The notes beneath the pieces are model-generated. The model saw nothing but the letters and a program-made list of their open reading frames with translations, was not told the DNA's origin and did not search any database. The translations under genes and the position numbers were made by a program. Of a DNA stretch of 64,000 nucleotides, positions 1-6,102 are shown one piece after another. Numbering within the stretch: the first letter of the stretch is position 1; every line of letters starts with the position of its first letter. This DNA comes from Brooklawnia cerclae (GTDB lineage: Bacteria > Actinomycetota > Actinomycetes > Propionibacteriales > Propionibacteriaceae). The DNA lies in the NCBI RefSeq assembly GCF_011758645.1, contig NZ_JAAMOZ010000001.1, positions 930,001 to 994,000 on the forward strand. The letters are read 5' to 3'.

Positions 1-208
1 GTGCCCACCAGCCGACGACGCCGCCGGCGAGCTGAGCGGGGCGGGGCCGGTACAGGGCGTTCGACAGGTCGCCGTAGAAGCCGCCGCCGTAGTAGGAGGC
101 CAGATGTTCACGGTCACCGGCCCACCACACCGACCACTCGGCCATCTTGTCGTAGACGGGGACCAGGCGCTTGGGTGGCCAGTCGGCATTGATGCCGTAG
201 TCGATCAC
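1..208 (-). CDS. Phage portal protein, N-terminal part (cut by window edge)
   Basis: Reading leftward from a GTG at 208, 69 codons are visible before the window ends. The start overlaps the terminase stop in a GTGA arrangement, so the two are translationally coupled. The peptide begins VIDYGINADWPPKRLVP and contains the stretch WSVWWAGDREHLASYY, which resembles the N-terminus of actinophage portal proteins (the dodecameric ring through which DNA enters the capsid). Identity rests mainly on position directly after the large terminase gene. No portal core domain is visible, so the call is an inference. Confidence 0.6.
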   Translation of the reverse strand, partial: MIDYGINADWPPKRLVPVYDKMAEWSVWWAGDREHLASYYGGGFYGDLSNALYRPRPAQLAGGVVGWWA

Positions 209-1485
209 GCTGCCTCCTCCTCGTCTTGGTCGATGGTCAGCACGGGCAGGAACGGGCGCCACAGATAGCGGGTCGAATGCACGACGTAGCGGGCGGCATC
301 CATGGCGTGATCGTCACGTTTCACCGGGGCATCCAGGCCGCGCTCGGTTGCCTTGTCGTCCCACACGTAGCCGGGTATCTCCCGGATGAGGTTGCGGCAG
401 CGGTCGGACACCAGCAGGTTGCCGGTCGCCAGCAGCGCCGACATGGTGCGGATGCCGGACACGACGTCGTTGGTGGCGTCAGTGACGTTCGGCACGCGGT
501 CGGCGAACAGTTGCTCCTTGAACGCCGCGGCCGCCGGATCGACGTAGATCCATTCGGGGGCTCGAGTAGTGAGCCAGGACCGGAGGTCTTTCGAGTGGCC
601 AGCTGGGGACATTCGCCCGGGGGCCCACTCGTCGACCAGGTAGAGGCGGGGCTGGGGGGTGATCGACAGCCCCAGCATGATTCCCCGGGTGGCGTTGGTG
701 GTGCCGTAGTCGACGCCCAGACCGGGCGTGCGGATCATGGCGGGCAGGGATGCGTGAGGGACGATATGGGTGGCCTCGTCCCACATGTCGTAGATGGCGC
801 CCTCTGCCTGCACCCACAGCCCGAGGATGAACCGCTTGTACCACAGGCCTGTGTATTCGCGCTTCAGTGAGCTGACATAGGAGGTTGTCAGGCTGGGGTT
901 GTCCTCCAGGTTGAAGTGGAAGACCCGCCAGTCCGGCAGGGTGCTGGTGATGTTGCCGTTCCAGCCCGCCACACGGTCGAGGAAGTCGACCTTGAGCCAG
1001 TGACGGGGGCCGTCCGGGTTCGTGGTGCCGAACATTCGCGACCACGGCGTGGACATGCGGGCCAGCATCTGCTTGAAGAACTCCTCGGGCACCACGGTGA
1101 GCTCGTCACCGTAGGCTCCGAGGACGGTCATGCCGCGGATGACCTTCTCGGCTTTCGCGTCGGAGGCACCGAGGACATGGACGCGGCGGCCGAAGATACT
1201 GACCGTGGGCGCCCCGTAATTGCCGATGACCTGGGAGGCGACCCGGCCGAACAGCTCGGCGTCCTGCAAGGGACCGATGACGTTGCGCCACACGGCGTCG
1301 CGGGTGCGGCCGAACATGACGAGCTGGCCGGACCGGGCGAGGGTGGCGCGAACGAAGATCAGCCAGCGGACCAGCGAGCCGATGGTCTTGCCCGAGCGGA
1401 CCGCGCCCTCCCACAGGTTGACGCGGCGGTCGGCGTCACGGATCGACGCGACCTGCTTGGCCGACAGTCTCGGGCTCGCCGCCAT
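205..1485 (-). CDS. terL: Terminase large subunit
   Basis: This is the ATPase/nuclease motor that packages phage DNA into the procapsid. The 426-residue reading has a Walker A motif GAVRSGKT (about residues 27-34), a Walker B-like VLGAYGDE (121-128) and a TTNPDG coupling motif (154-159). RNase H-like nuclease acidic residues are in GVDYGTT (D259) and KRDDHAMDAARY near the C-terminus. I chose the ATG at 1485 because AGGAGG lies nine bases upstream; the frame stays open further back but overlaps the small subunit. The start lies 50 bases inside the preceding gene, which suggests coupled translation. Confidence 0.9.
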   Translation of the reverse strand: MAASPRLSAKQVASIRDADRRVNLWEGAVRSGKTIGSLVRWLIFVRATLARSGQLVMFGRTRDAVWRNVIGPLQDAELFGRVASQVIGNYGAPTVSIFGRRVHVLGASDAKAEKVIRGMTVLGAYGDELTVVPEEFFKQMLARMSTPWSRMFGTTNPDGPRHWLKVDFLDRVAGWNGNITSTLPDWRVFHFNLEDNPSLTTSYVSSLKREYTGLWYKRFILGLWVQAEGAIYDMWDEATHIVPHASLPAMIRTPGLGVDYGTTNATRGIMLGLSITPQPRLYLVDEWAPGRMSPAGHSKDLRSWLTTRAPEWIYVDPAAAAFKEQLFADRVPNVTDATNDVVSGIRTMSALLATGNLLVSDRCRNLIREIPGYVWDDKATERGLDAPVKRDDHAMDAARYVVHSTRYLWRPFLPVLTIDQDEEEAA

Positions 1486-2224
1486 CGTCACCGACCTCCT
1501 TGTTGTCGTCCAGGCCGAGTTGGGCGGCAATGCCATCGATGAGGCTGACGGCCTGCTCGTCGACACCGGACAGGTTGGCTGTCAGGCGGTCGATGGTCTG
1601 GGATGACGAGGAGCGGGCCCGGGCGGCCATGTCGGCGTCGCGGACGGGGACGAAGCCGAGCACTGTCGACTCCTCGACGCCCATCGCACCGCGCAGGATC
1701 GTCTTCCAGCCCTTCCGGCCGCGCTGGACGTCCAGGACGTCCTCCTGCATGATGCGCAGGAGCTGGAGTTCGGCGAGTGCGGCTTCGGCGCGAGCGGCCT
1801 TGGCGTCGGTGATGTGGGCTTCAGTGGCGACCGCTGTCTGTGCCCGATCCCAGTCGAGTTCGAGCTTTCGGGCGTGCAGGGAGACTGTCCCCTTGGATCG
1901 GCCCATCAGGTCGGCGATCTGGCCGAGCGTCTTCCCCTCGGCGTGGAGGGAGGTCAGGATCCGGGAGTCCTCGGTGGTCCACGGGTGGTTGCGGCCGGGG
2001 GGCCGGAGCTTGTCGAGGCGCTTGCGCAGTTCGGGCAGGCGATCGAGGTTCCCGGCCCATACGTCGGCGTGGACGAGGGCGGTCTCGGTGGCGTACTCCC
2101 AGTCGATGTCCTTGGGAGGGTCGGTGGTGAGCTGTTTCCACCAGTCGCGCGTCCGCTCGGGCCATGCGACCTCGGGCGGCAGTTCGGGGGGCGGGGTGGT
2201 GGAGGGGGTGACCAACTCGCTCAC
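1436..2224 (-). CDS. Terminase small subunit-like DNA-binding protein
   Basis: 262 residues, directly upstream of and overlapping the large terminase gene. A helix-turn-helix of the SANT/HTH type is visible in the first half, from WTTEDSRILTSL through TLGQIADLMGRSKGTVS (about residues 82-115), and suits recognition of the packaging site. The C-terminal half is acidic and helical, as in other small terminases that oligomerise. The GTG at 2224 is the furthest upstream start. Its spacing to the GGAGG is short, so a TTG four codons further in is an alternative. Function is inferred from the HTH and gene order. Confidence 0.7.
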   Translation of the reverse strand: MSELVTPSTTPPPELPPEVAWPERTRDWWKQLTTDPPKDIDWEYATETALVHADVWAGNLDRLPELRKRLDKLRPPGRNHPWTTEDSRILTSLHAEGKTLGQIADLMGRSKGTVSLHARKLELDWDRAQTAVATEAHITDAKAARAEAALAELQLLRIMQEDVLDVQRGRKGWKTILRGAMGVEESTVLGFVPVRDADMAARARSSSSQTIDRLTANLSGVDEQAVSLIDGIAAQLGLDDNKEVGDDGGEPETVGQAGRVDP

Positions 2225-2239
2225 CCCCTCCGGCTCGGG

Positions 2240-2353
2240 TTACCGGCTAGGCCGGCTAGCGGACCCCGACGTGCTGGAACCGGACGACGATCCAGCTCGG
2301 CGGCTGAATGCTCCGCGAATGCGGGAGACGACGTTTCCAAGTGCTCGGCGCAT
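2240..2353 (-). CDS. Small Arg/Ser-rich phage protein
   Basis: A 37-codon reading frame starts at an ATG preceded by GGGAGGTG at a good distance and ends in TAA just before the small terminase gene. The product is very basic and serine-rich (MRRALGNVVSRIRG at its start). It fills an otherwise empty gap in a tightly packed operon, which together with the ribosome site supports it being translated. No family is recognised. Confidence 0.45.
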   Translation of the reverse strand: MRRALGNVVSRIRGAFSRRAGSSSGSSTSGSASRPSR

Positions 2354-2374
2354 GTGACACCTCCCCTCGGGGTT

Positions 2375-2719
2375 TCAGGCATCGATGTCGATCCCGAGGA
2401 GCCGCGCGAGCGCGTGACCGTCGACGTATTTGTCGCCGAGCCTGGTGGCATTGATCGCAGCCAGGAATCTGTCCTTGGCCGCGCGGTCACGGAAGCACAC
2501 GGCGAACCAGTACTCGGAATCGGTGGCATTTCGGAACCGCTTCTCCTCCTGGTTCCGGCGGGAGCGGAATCCTTGGGCAAGGGCATCCAATTCGGTGGCC
2601 GAATCGGTCTCGACGTTGCCGGTGTATTCGATGTCGGAGAGCGGATCGGGGACCGATGCCGCCGGTCGCATGAATCCGGCCTGCTTTCCGGGCTTCGATT
2701 TCCCGAACTCAAAGCTCAT
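2375..2719 (-). CDS. Conserved-looking phage protein, unknown function
   Basis: 114 residues, beginning MSFEFGKSKPGKQ. It contains an aromatic stretch SEYWFAVCF followed by RDRAAKDRFLAAINA, and ends LARLLGIDIDA. The ATG at 2719 lies 11 bases inside the preceding PP-loop gene. Between terminase and a PP-loop ATPase, it probably belongs to the late or packaging-adjacent operon. I do not recognise a catalytic motif. Confidence 0.6.
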   Translation of the reverse strand: MSFEFGKSKPGKQAGFMRPAASVPDPLSDIEYTGNVETDSATELDALAQGFRSRRNQEEKRFRNATDSEYWFAVCFRDRAAKDRFLAAINATRLGDKYVDGHALARLLGIDIDA

Positions 2720-3407
2720 GGCGGATCAGCTCCAATTCGGCGAGCGGGAACCAATCGAGAACGCGGCGATAGTCGTCGGGCGCATGCCTGCTCAGCGGCT
2801 CCAGGAATCGGTAGTCGATGCCGTCGAAACTGCGGCCGAACCATTCGTAGTCGACGGGGAGCGGGATCTTGGCCGCCTCGATGCGGTCGTAGACCTCGCG
2901 TTTGCGCCAGTCCCAGATGACCGAGACCTTGTGACTCACAGGCTTCATGGGCCCGTGGCGCTTGATAGAGACGCGCCGGACGATCGAGTCAGCGGCACGG
3001 ACGCCGTCGGCCACCCAGGTGGAGGCGGGCAGGCCGAGGTCCTGCTCGATCAGGCGCAGGATATCGGCGTAGTCGGGCTCGGGCAGGTTGGCGGCTTCGA
3101 TGGTGGCGAGCCGCTCGGGTGGCTGGAAGACGAAGTTGTTGAGCATGCGGTAGAAGCTCACATGCGGGTAGCGGGCGATCGGGGTCTGGAAGCGCTGCTC
3201 GAAGTAGTCGAGTTCGTCGGCGACGAATTTGAGGCCGGGTACGCAGTACAGGTGGTAGGGAACGACCTGGATTCCTGAGTCGAGGAGAGCCAGCCAGCTG
3301 GCGATCGCGTCCTTGCCGCAGGAGAACGCGAGCAGGACCGGGCGGCCATCTGCGGCCAGCTCGGTCCTGATGCTCTCGGAGGTCCGGACCCCGGGGATGG
3401 AGATCAC
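2709..3407 (-). CDS. PP-loop ATPase of the PAPS-reductase superfamily
   Basis: 232 residues with an N-terminal adenylate-binding PP-loop LLAFSCGKDA (about 25-34), a variant of the SGGKDS signature with Cys for the first Gly and Ala for the last Ser. Proteins of this fold use ATP to activate a carbonyl or sulfate group; phage members are often called PAPS reductase-like without a proven substrate. There is no C-terminal Cys pair of true PAPS reductases (ECGIH), so sulfate assimilation is unlikely. The GTG start overlaps the upstream stop (GTGA). A role in nucleic acid modification is an inference. Confidence 0.7.
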   Translation of the reverse strand: MISIPGVRTSESIRTELAADGRPVLLAFSCGKDAIASWLALLDSGIQVVPYHLYCVPGLKFVADELDYFEQRFQTPIARYPHVSFYRMLNNFVFQPPERLATIEAANLPEPDYADILRLIEQDLGLPASTWVADGVRAADSIVRRVSIKRHGPMKPVSHKVSVIWDWRKREVYDRIEAAKIPLPVDYEWFGRSFDGIDYRFLEPLSRHAPDDYRRVLDWFPLAELELIRHEL

Positions 3408-3670
3408 GCGGTCACCTCTCTCGGCGATAGCACGATCTCGGACGGCTGGGCGACATAAACGCGGTGGCGCTTGGCGATCCTGCCGGTGATGGGGTCGCAG
3501 GTCGACACGACGGCGGACCCATCAGGGTGCCGCTCGGTCACCCGGACGCCGAGCCCGCTGGCCCCTCCCTCCAGCGGACCGCCCCACGACGGAGAGTAGA
3601 TCGCCACGCTGGGGTGGAGTTCGCTGGCCGCATACAGGCGGCCGCTCTTCCAGACGGTGATGGGGTCCAT
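3404..3670 (-). CDS. Hypothetical phage protein
   Basis: 88 residues from the ATG at 3670, which overlaps the upstream TGA as ATGA; the downstream gene is joined by GTGA. The sequence (MDPITVWKSGRLYAASELHP and later GLGVRVTERHPDGSAVV) looks like a small beta-rich protein. No family recognised. Tight coupling on both sides shows it is part of the promoter-proximal end of this leftward operon. Confidence 0.55.
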   Translation of the reverse strand: MDPITVWKSGRLYAASELHPSVAIYSPSWGGPLEGGASGLGVRVTERHPDGSAVVSTCDPITGRIAKRHRVYVAQPSEIVLSPREVTA

Positions 3671-3927
3671 CAGAGCTCGCCGGCTTCCCACGCATCGGCG
3701 AAGCGGTTGCCGAAGGTCTGGCGGCGGGTTGCCCCGGTGGCCACATAGCCGCCGATGCGCGGGGCCTGCTGGATGAGGCCCTGCTTGACGGCCTGGTCGA
3801 TGGCCTGGTCAAGGTTGCGCGCCTGCTTGAACTGCTGGACGAGCGCCGAGCGGGACTGGTGTCCGGCCCATGCGACATGATTGGCGATGTCGGTGGCGGT
3901 GACTTTGGAGCTACGAGTAATGTTCAT
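3670..3927 (-). CDS. Small phage protein with a leaderless start
   Basis: 85 residues from the ATG at 3927 (MNITRSSKVTATDIANHVAW). It appears to be the first gene of the late leftward operon. The helical segment HQSRSALVQQFKQARNLDQAI followed by LIQQAPRIGGYVA resembles a winged-helix DNA-binding fold, so a transcription regulator is possible. A TTGACA-17-TACCGT promoter places its transcription start on or one base before this ATG, and there is no Shine-Dalgarno, so the mRNA is probably leaderless. Confidence 0.6.
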   Translation of the reverse strand: MNITRSSKVTATDIANHVAWAGHQSRSALVQQFKQARNLDQAIDQAVKQGLIQQAPRIGGYVATGATRRQTFGNRFADAWEAGEL

Positions 3928-3928
3928 G

Positions 3929-3971
3929 TGAACTACGGTACATGACATAAGGCACTATGTCAAGTAGTTCA
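3929..3971. promoter_or_regulatory. Promoter and inverted-repeat operator between divergent genes
   Basis: On the minus strand, TTGACA (3958-3963) and TACCGT (3935-3940) are separated by exactly 17 bases, a near-ideal housekeeping promoter. The same DNA holds an inverted repeat: TGAACTAC (3929-3936) with TGACATA (3943-3949), mirrored by TATGTCA (3956-3962) and GTAGTTCA (3964-3971). The repeat covers both the -35 and -10 boxes, so a protein bound there would block the late promoter. A TAGACT box at 4023-4028 lies seven bases before the rightward gene at 4036. Confidence 0.7.
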
Positions 3972-4035
3972 TACCTAGAATGTTGTGCACATAGATGCAT
4001 GTCTCATGGTTCACTCCGCTGCTAGACTCGTCGTC

Positions 4036-4236
4036 ATGAACGACGACCCGCTCGACCGCGTCACCCGCGCCTACCAGGGAGTCACCGACGCCGCCCTCGA
4101 ACGCGACCAGGCGATCATCGCCGCCCACGACGCCGGGAACTCGTGGGAGGCTGTGGCACGCGCCGCCGGCGTCACCCTCCGCAGCGTCATGAAGATCGTC
4201 GAACGCATCAAACGAGGCGGTGTCCCGCGCGCGTGA
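4036..4236 (+). CDS. Small helix-turn-helix protein
   Basis: 66 residues, transcribed against its neighbours. The C-terminal half GNSWEAVARAAGVTLRSVMK reads as a helix-turn-helix of the kind found in small phage regulators. I take the ATG at 4036 because the protein-like sequence begins there and a TAGACT -10 box ends seven bases upstream, which would give a leaderless message. Placed opposite the late operon promoter, it is a good candidate for the protein that binds the inverted repeat between them (inference). Confidence 0.6.
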   Translation: MNDDPLDRVTRAYQGVTDAALERDQAIIAAHDAGNSWEAVARAAGVTLRSVMKIVERIKRGGVPRA

Positions 4237-4274
4237 CCTCGAACGTTCCAGCGCCACACACCTCGAACAGTTCG

Positions 4275-4348
4275 TTGCGGGAGCGGGAGTCGAACCCGCA
4301 ACCTCCAGGGTTATGAACCCGGCGTGCCCACCAGTGCACCGTCCCGCC
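4275..4348 (-). tRNA. tRNA-Met (CAT anticodon), phage-encoded
   Basis: A complete cloverleaf can be folded: acceptor GGCGGGA with TCCCGCA, D stem GTGC/GCAC, anticodon loop TTCATAA, and T arm GCGGG-TTCGACT-CCCGC. The CCA end is not encoded. The first acceptor position is a G-A mismatch, and three G-C pairs (GGG/CCC) flank the anticodon loop. Both are hallmarks of initiator tRNAs, although the D-stem pair 11-24 is of the elongator type. A CAT anticodon could also be an isoleucine tRNA after lysidine modification. Confidence 0.8.
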
Positions 4349-4499
4349 GAGCATCCGGCGCCAGGATCACCCACGACCCCCATGCCCTCACGAGGGTGGA
4401 TCGACCAGCGCCGGACACGGCAAAGCGCCCCGAACCTCACGGGTTCAAGGGCGCTGACATCTGGGCATGCTTCGCATCCAGACACGGCAATAGTAGCAC

Positions 4500-5387
4500 T
4501 CACGCCGTCCTGCGCCGTCTGATCCGCGACGCGGCACGCCGGACCATGCCCAGCTCGAACAGCGCCGCGTTGCCGCGCCTGGACTCCGCAGTGAGCACGC
4601 CGACGGTCGACCAGTAGCGCAGCGTGCGCACTGGGACACCGACGAGCCCTGACGCCTCGGTGAGCGTCACCAGGCGCAGATCAGCCCAGCGGCGGGCGAT
4701 CGCATGCCGGTCGACAGGATGGTTGTTTACACAGACGTCGGCCCACAGCCAGCCCTCCGGAGTCTCCCCGAGCGCGGGCACGGAACCCTGACAGCCATCG
4801 ACCAGGCACGGAACGCTCGGCGTCGGGCGCATACGGGTAGCACGTGCGAGTGTCATGCACACCTCGGCCACGTCCGACTCAATGCGCTCGATGTCAACCA
4901 GATCGAGCACCGCCTGGGCGTCGCTCCACACCCCGGCCAACCACGCGGACTCCGACTCGACGGTCGGCGTCACCAGCGGCTGGGGATGGGAGGCCTTCAG
5001 GCCGGAATCGAGGGCCTCCCAGACGATCCGCGAGCACCGGAACAGCACCTCGGCAGGATCGCCGTACGCCACTCTAGGAGTGTCGCCGGGCTCCAGGGCG
5101 CACAGAGCCGCGAGGTCGGCCGGAACGCGTCCTGAGCCGTCCTGGTAGCCACCAGGCGCACTCCTGTCGGTCGGGTTCGGATGCCCCGACGTGGCGCGCA
5201 CCTCCGCAGCGAGCATCGGCAGCCACGCCAGGCGCTGGGCGGTAGTCATGACCGCCGGATAGGTGGCGGGATGTTCATCCAGGCCATGCTCGATCGCTGC
5301 AGCACGCGCGTCCAGCGCGGCGCCCACCCGATCGCACAACGGGCATCCCCACCGGTCTAGGCGGGTGGCACCGGAAAACTTCTTCAC
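4500..5387 (-). CDS. Phage protein with C-terminal MerR-like helix-turn-helix
   Basis: 295 residues. Near the N-terminus WGCPLCDRVGAA is a CxxC motif that could bind zinc together with later His residues. The middle is helical. The C-terminal 60 residues include VTLTEASGLVGVPVRTLRYW, a clear MerR-type winged-helix DNA-binding motif, followed by a basic tail. I chose the GTG at 5387 because GAGGAG precedes it at good spacing. It lies two genes downstream of the primase-helicase and is probably part of the replication operon. Exact role unknown. Confidence 0.65.
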   Translation of the reverse strand: MKKFSGATRLDRWGCPLCDRVGAALDARAAAIEHGLDEHPATYPAVMTTAQRLAWLPMLAAEVRATSGHPNPTDRSAPGGYQDGSGRVPADLAALCALEPGDTPRVAYGDPAEVLFRCSRIVWEALDSGLKASHPQPLVTPTVESESAWLAGVWSDAQAVLDLVDIERIESDVAEVCMTLARATRMRPTPSVPCLVDGCQGSVPALGETPEGWLWADVCVNNHPVDRHAIARRWADLRLVTLTEASGLVGVPVRTLRYWSTVGVLTAESRRGNAALFELGMVRRAASRIRRRRTA

Positions 5388-5397
5388 GTGGATCTCC

Positions 5398-6102
5398 TCA
5401 GAACGGGGCGGGTGCGTCGGCGGGCAGGTCGCCGAATCCGGGGCGGTGCAGCAGCCGGGATCCGGCGGTCGGCAGGGGAGGGGCGCCACATCGGTGCTCG
5501 GGGATGATGTCCCACGCCTCCCACCAGCGGCGCGGCCTGGTGATTGCCTCGGCTGTCCTGCGGGTGAGGCGAGGGTTGCCGCTGGGCGACGGCTCGATCC
5601 GGAAGGTGGCGCGTCCCGCGAGGAGGGCGACGAGTTCGCCGGTGGCGTCGAGGGGCTGCCAGTCGACGGACACCTGGAACGCCATGCGGTCGTTGTCGAG
5701 CCCGGACAGGACGGGGGCTCGGCAGGTGCGGCAGCGATGTGCCCGGACGCCTCGGGGCGTCTTCCTGCCCGCCATGGTTTCGAGGTCCTTCAAGGTCAGG
5801 GTGACCGAAGGTGACCGAAAATCCCCTATGTACCCCTCTACATCGCGTTCTCCGGAGTCTTCCGGCCTTGCTACATGCGGTGTATAGGAAACTCGGTCAC
5901 CTTCGGTCACCCGTGACGCGTTTACCGAAGTCACGTCGAAGTTATCCGGGTGACCGAAGCCTGTTTTTTCGGTCACCCGTCGGTCACCCTCGGTCACCCG
6001 TCGGTTACCCGTCGAGGATGATTCGGGCCCGAACAACTGATCCTGGAGGGGCTCGGGTGACCGAACCGGGTGACCGAACGGGTTCACCTGGAGAGCGCTC
6101 AT
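5398..6102 (-). CDS. Phage protein encoded across the iteron cluster
   Basis: 234 residues, start coupled to the primase-helicase stop by ATGA. The N-terminal 110 residues are low in complexity because the DNA below them is a decamer repeat array: the protein reads RRVTEGDRRVTEK, ASRVTEGDRVSY and similar. The C-terminal half has a CRTCRAPV zinc-ribbon-like motif and FQVSVDWQPLD, and later CGAPPLPTAG. A DNA-binding or replication-accessory role is likely from the zinc ribbon and the position. The N-terminus may be shaped by DNA-level selection rather than protein function. Confidence 0.6.
   Translation of the reverse strand: MSALQVNPFGHPVRSPEPLQDQLFGPESSSTGNRRVTEGDRRVTEKTGFGHPDNFDVTSVNASRVTEGDRVSYTPHVARPEDSGERDVEGYIGDFRSPSVTLTLKDLETMAGRKTPRGVRAHRCRTCRAPVLSGLDNDRMAFQVSVDWQPLDATGELVALLAGRATFRIEPSPSGNPRLTRRTAEAITRPRRWWEAWDIIPEHRCGAPPLPTAGSRLLHRPGFGDLPADAPAPF
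5800..6078. repeat. Iteron-like decamer array, candidate phage replication origin
   Basis: Eleven copies of GGTGACCGAA or a one-base variant occur in about 280 bases, on both strands. Forward copies start at 5800, 5810, 5949, 6056 and 6069. Reverse copies (TTCGGTCACC type) start at 5892, 5902, 5968, 5979, 5989 and 6000. Several are directly adjacent, with 10- to 13-base periodicity. A locally AT-richer stretch with ATGTAC, TGTATAG and a T6 run lies between the groups. The array directly follows the primase-helicase gene, as origins often do. Confidence 0.65.

Noticed and set aside
205-1566. Terminase start at 1566
   Set aside because: The extra 27 residues are low-complexity and overlap the small subunit more de eply; AGGAGG points to the ATG at 1485.
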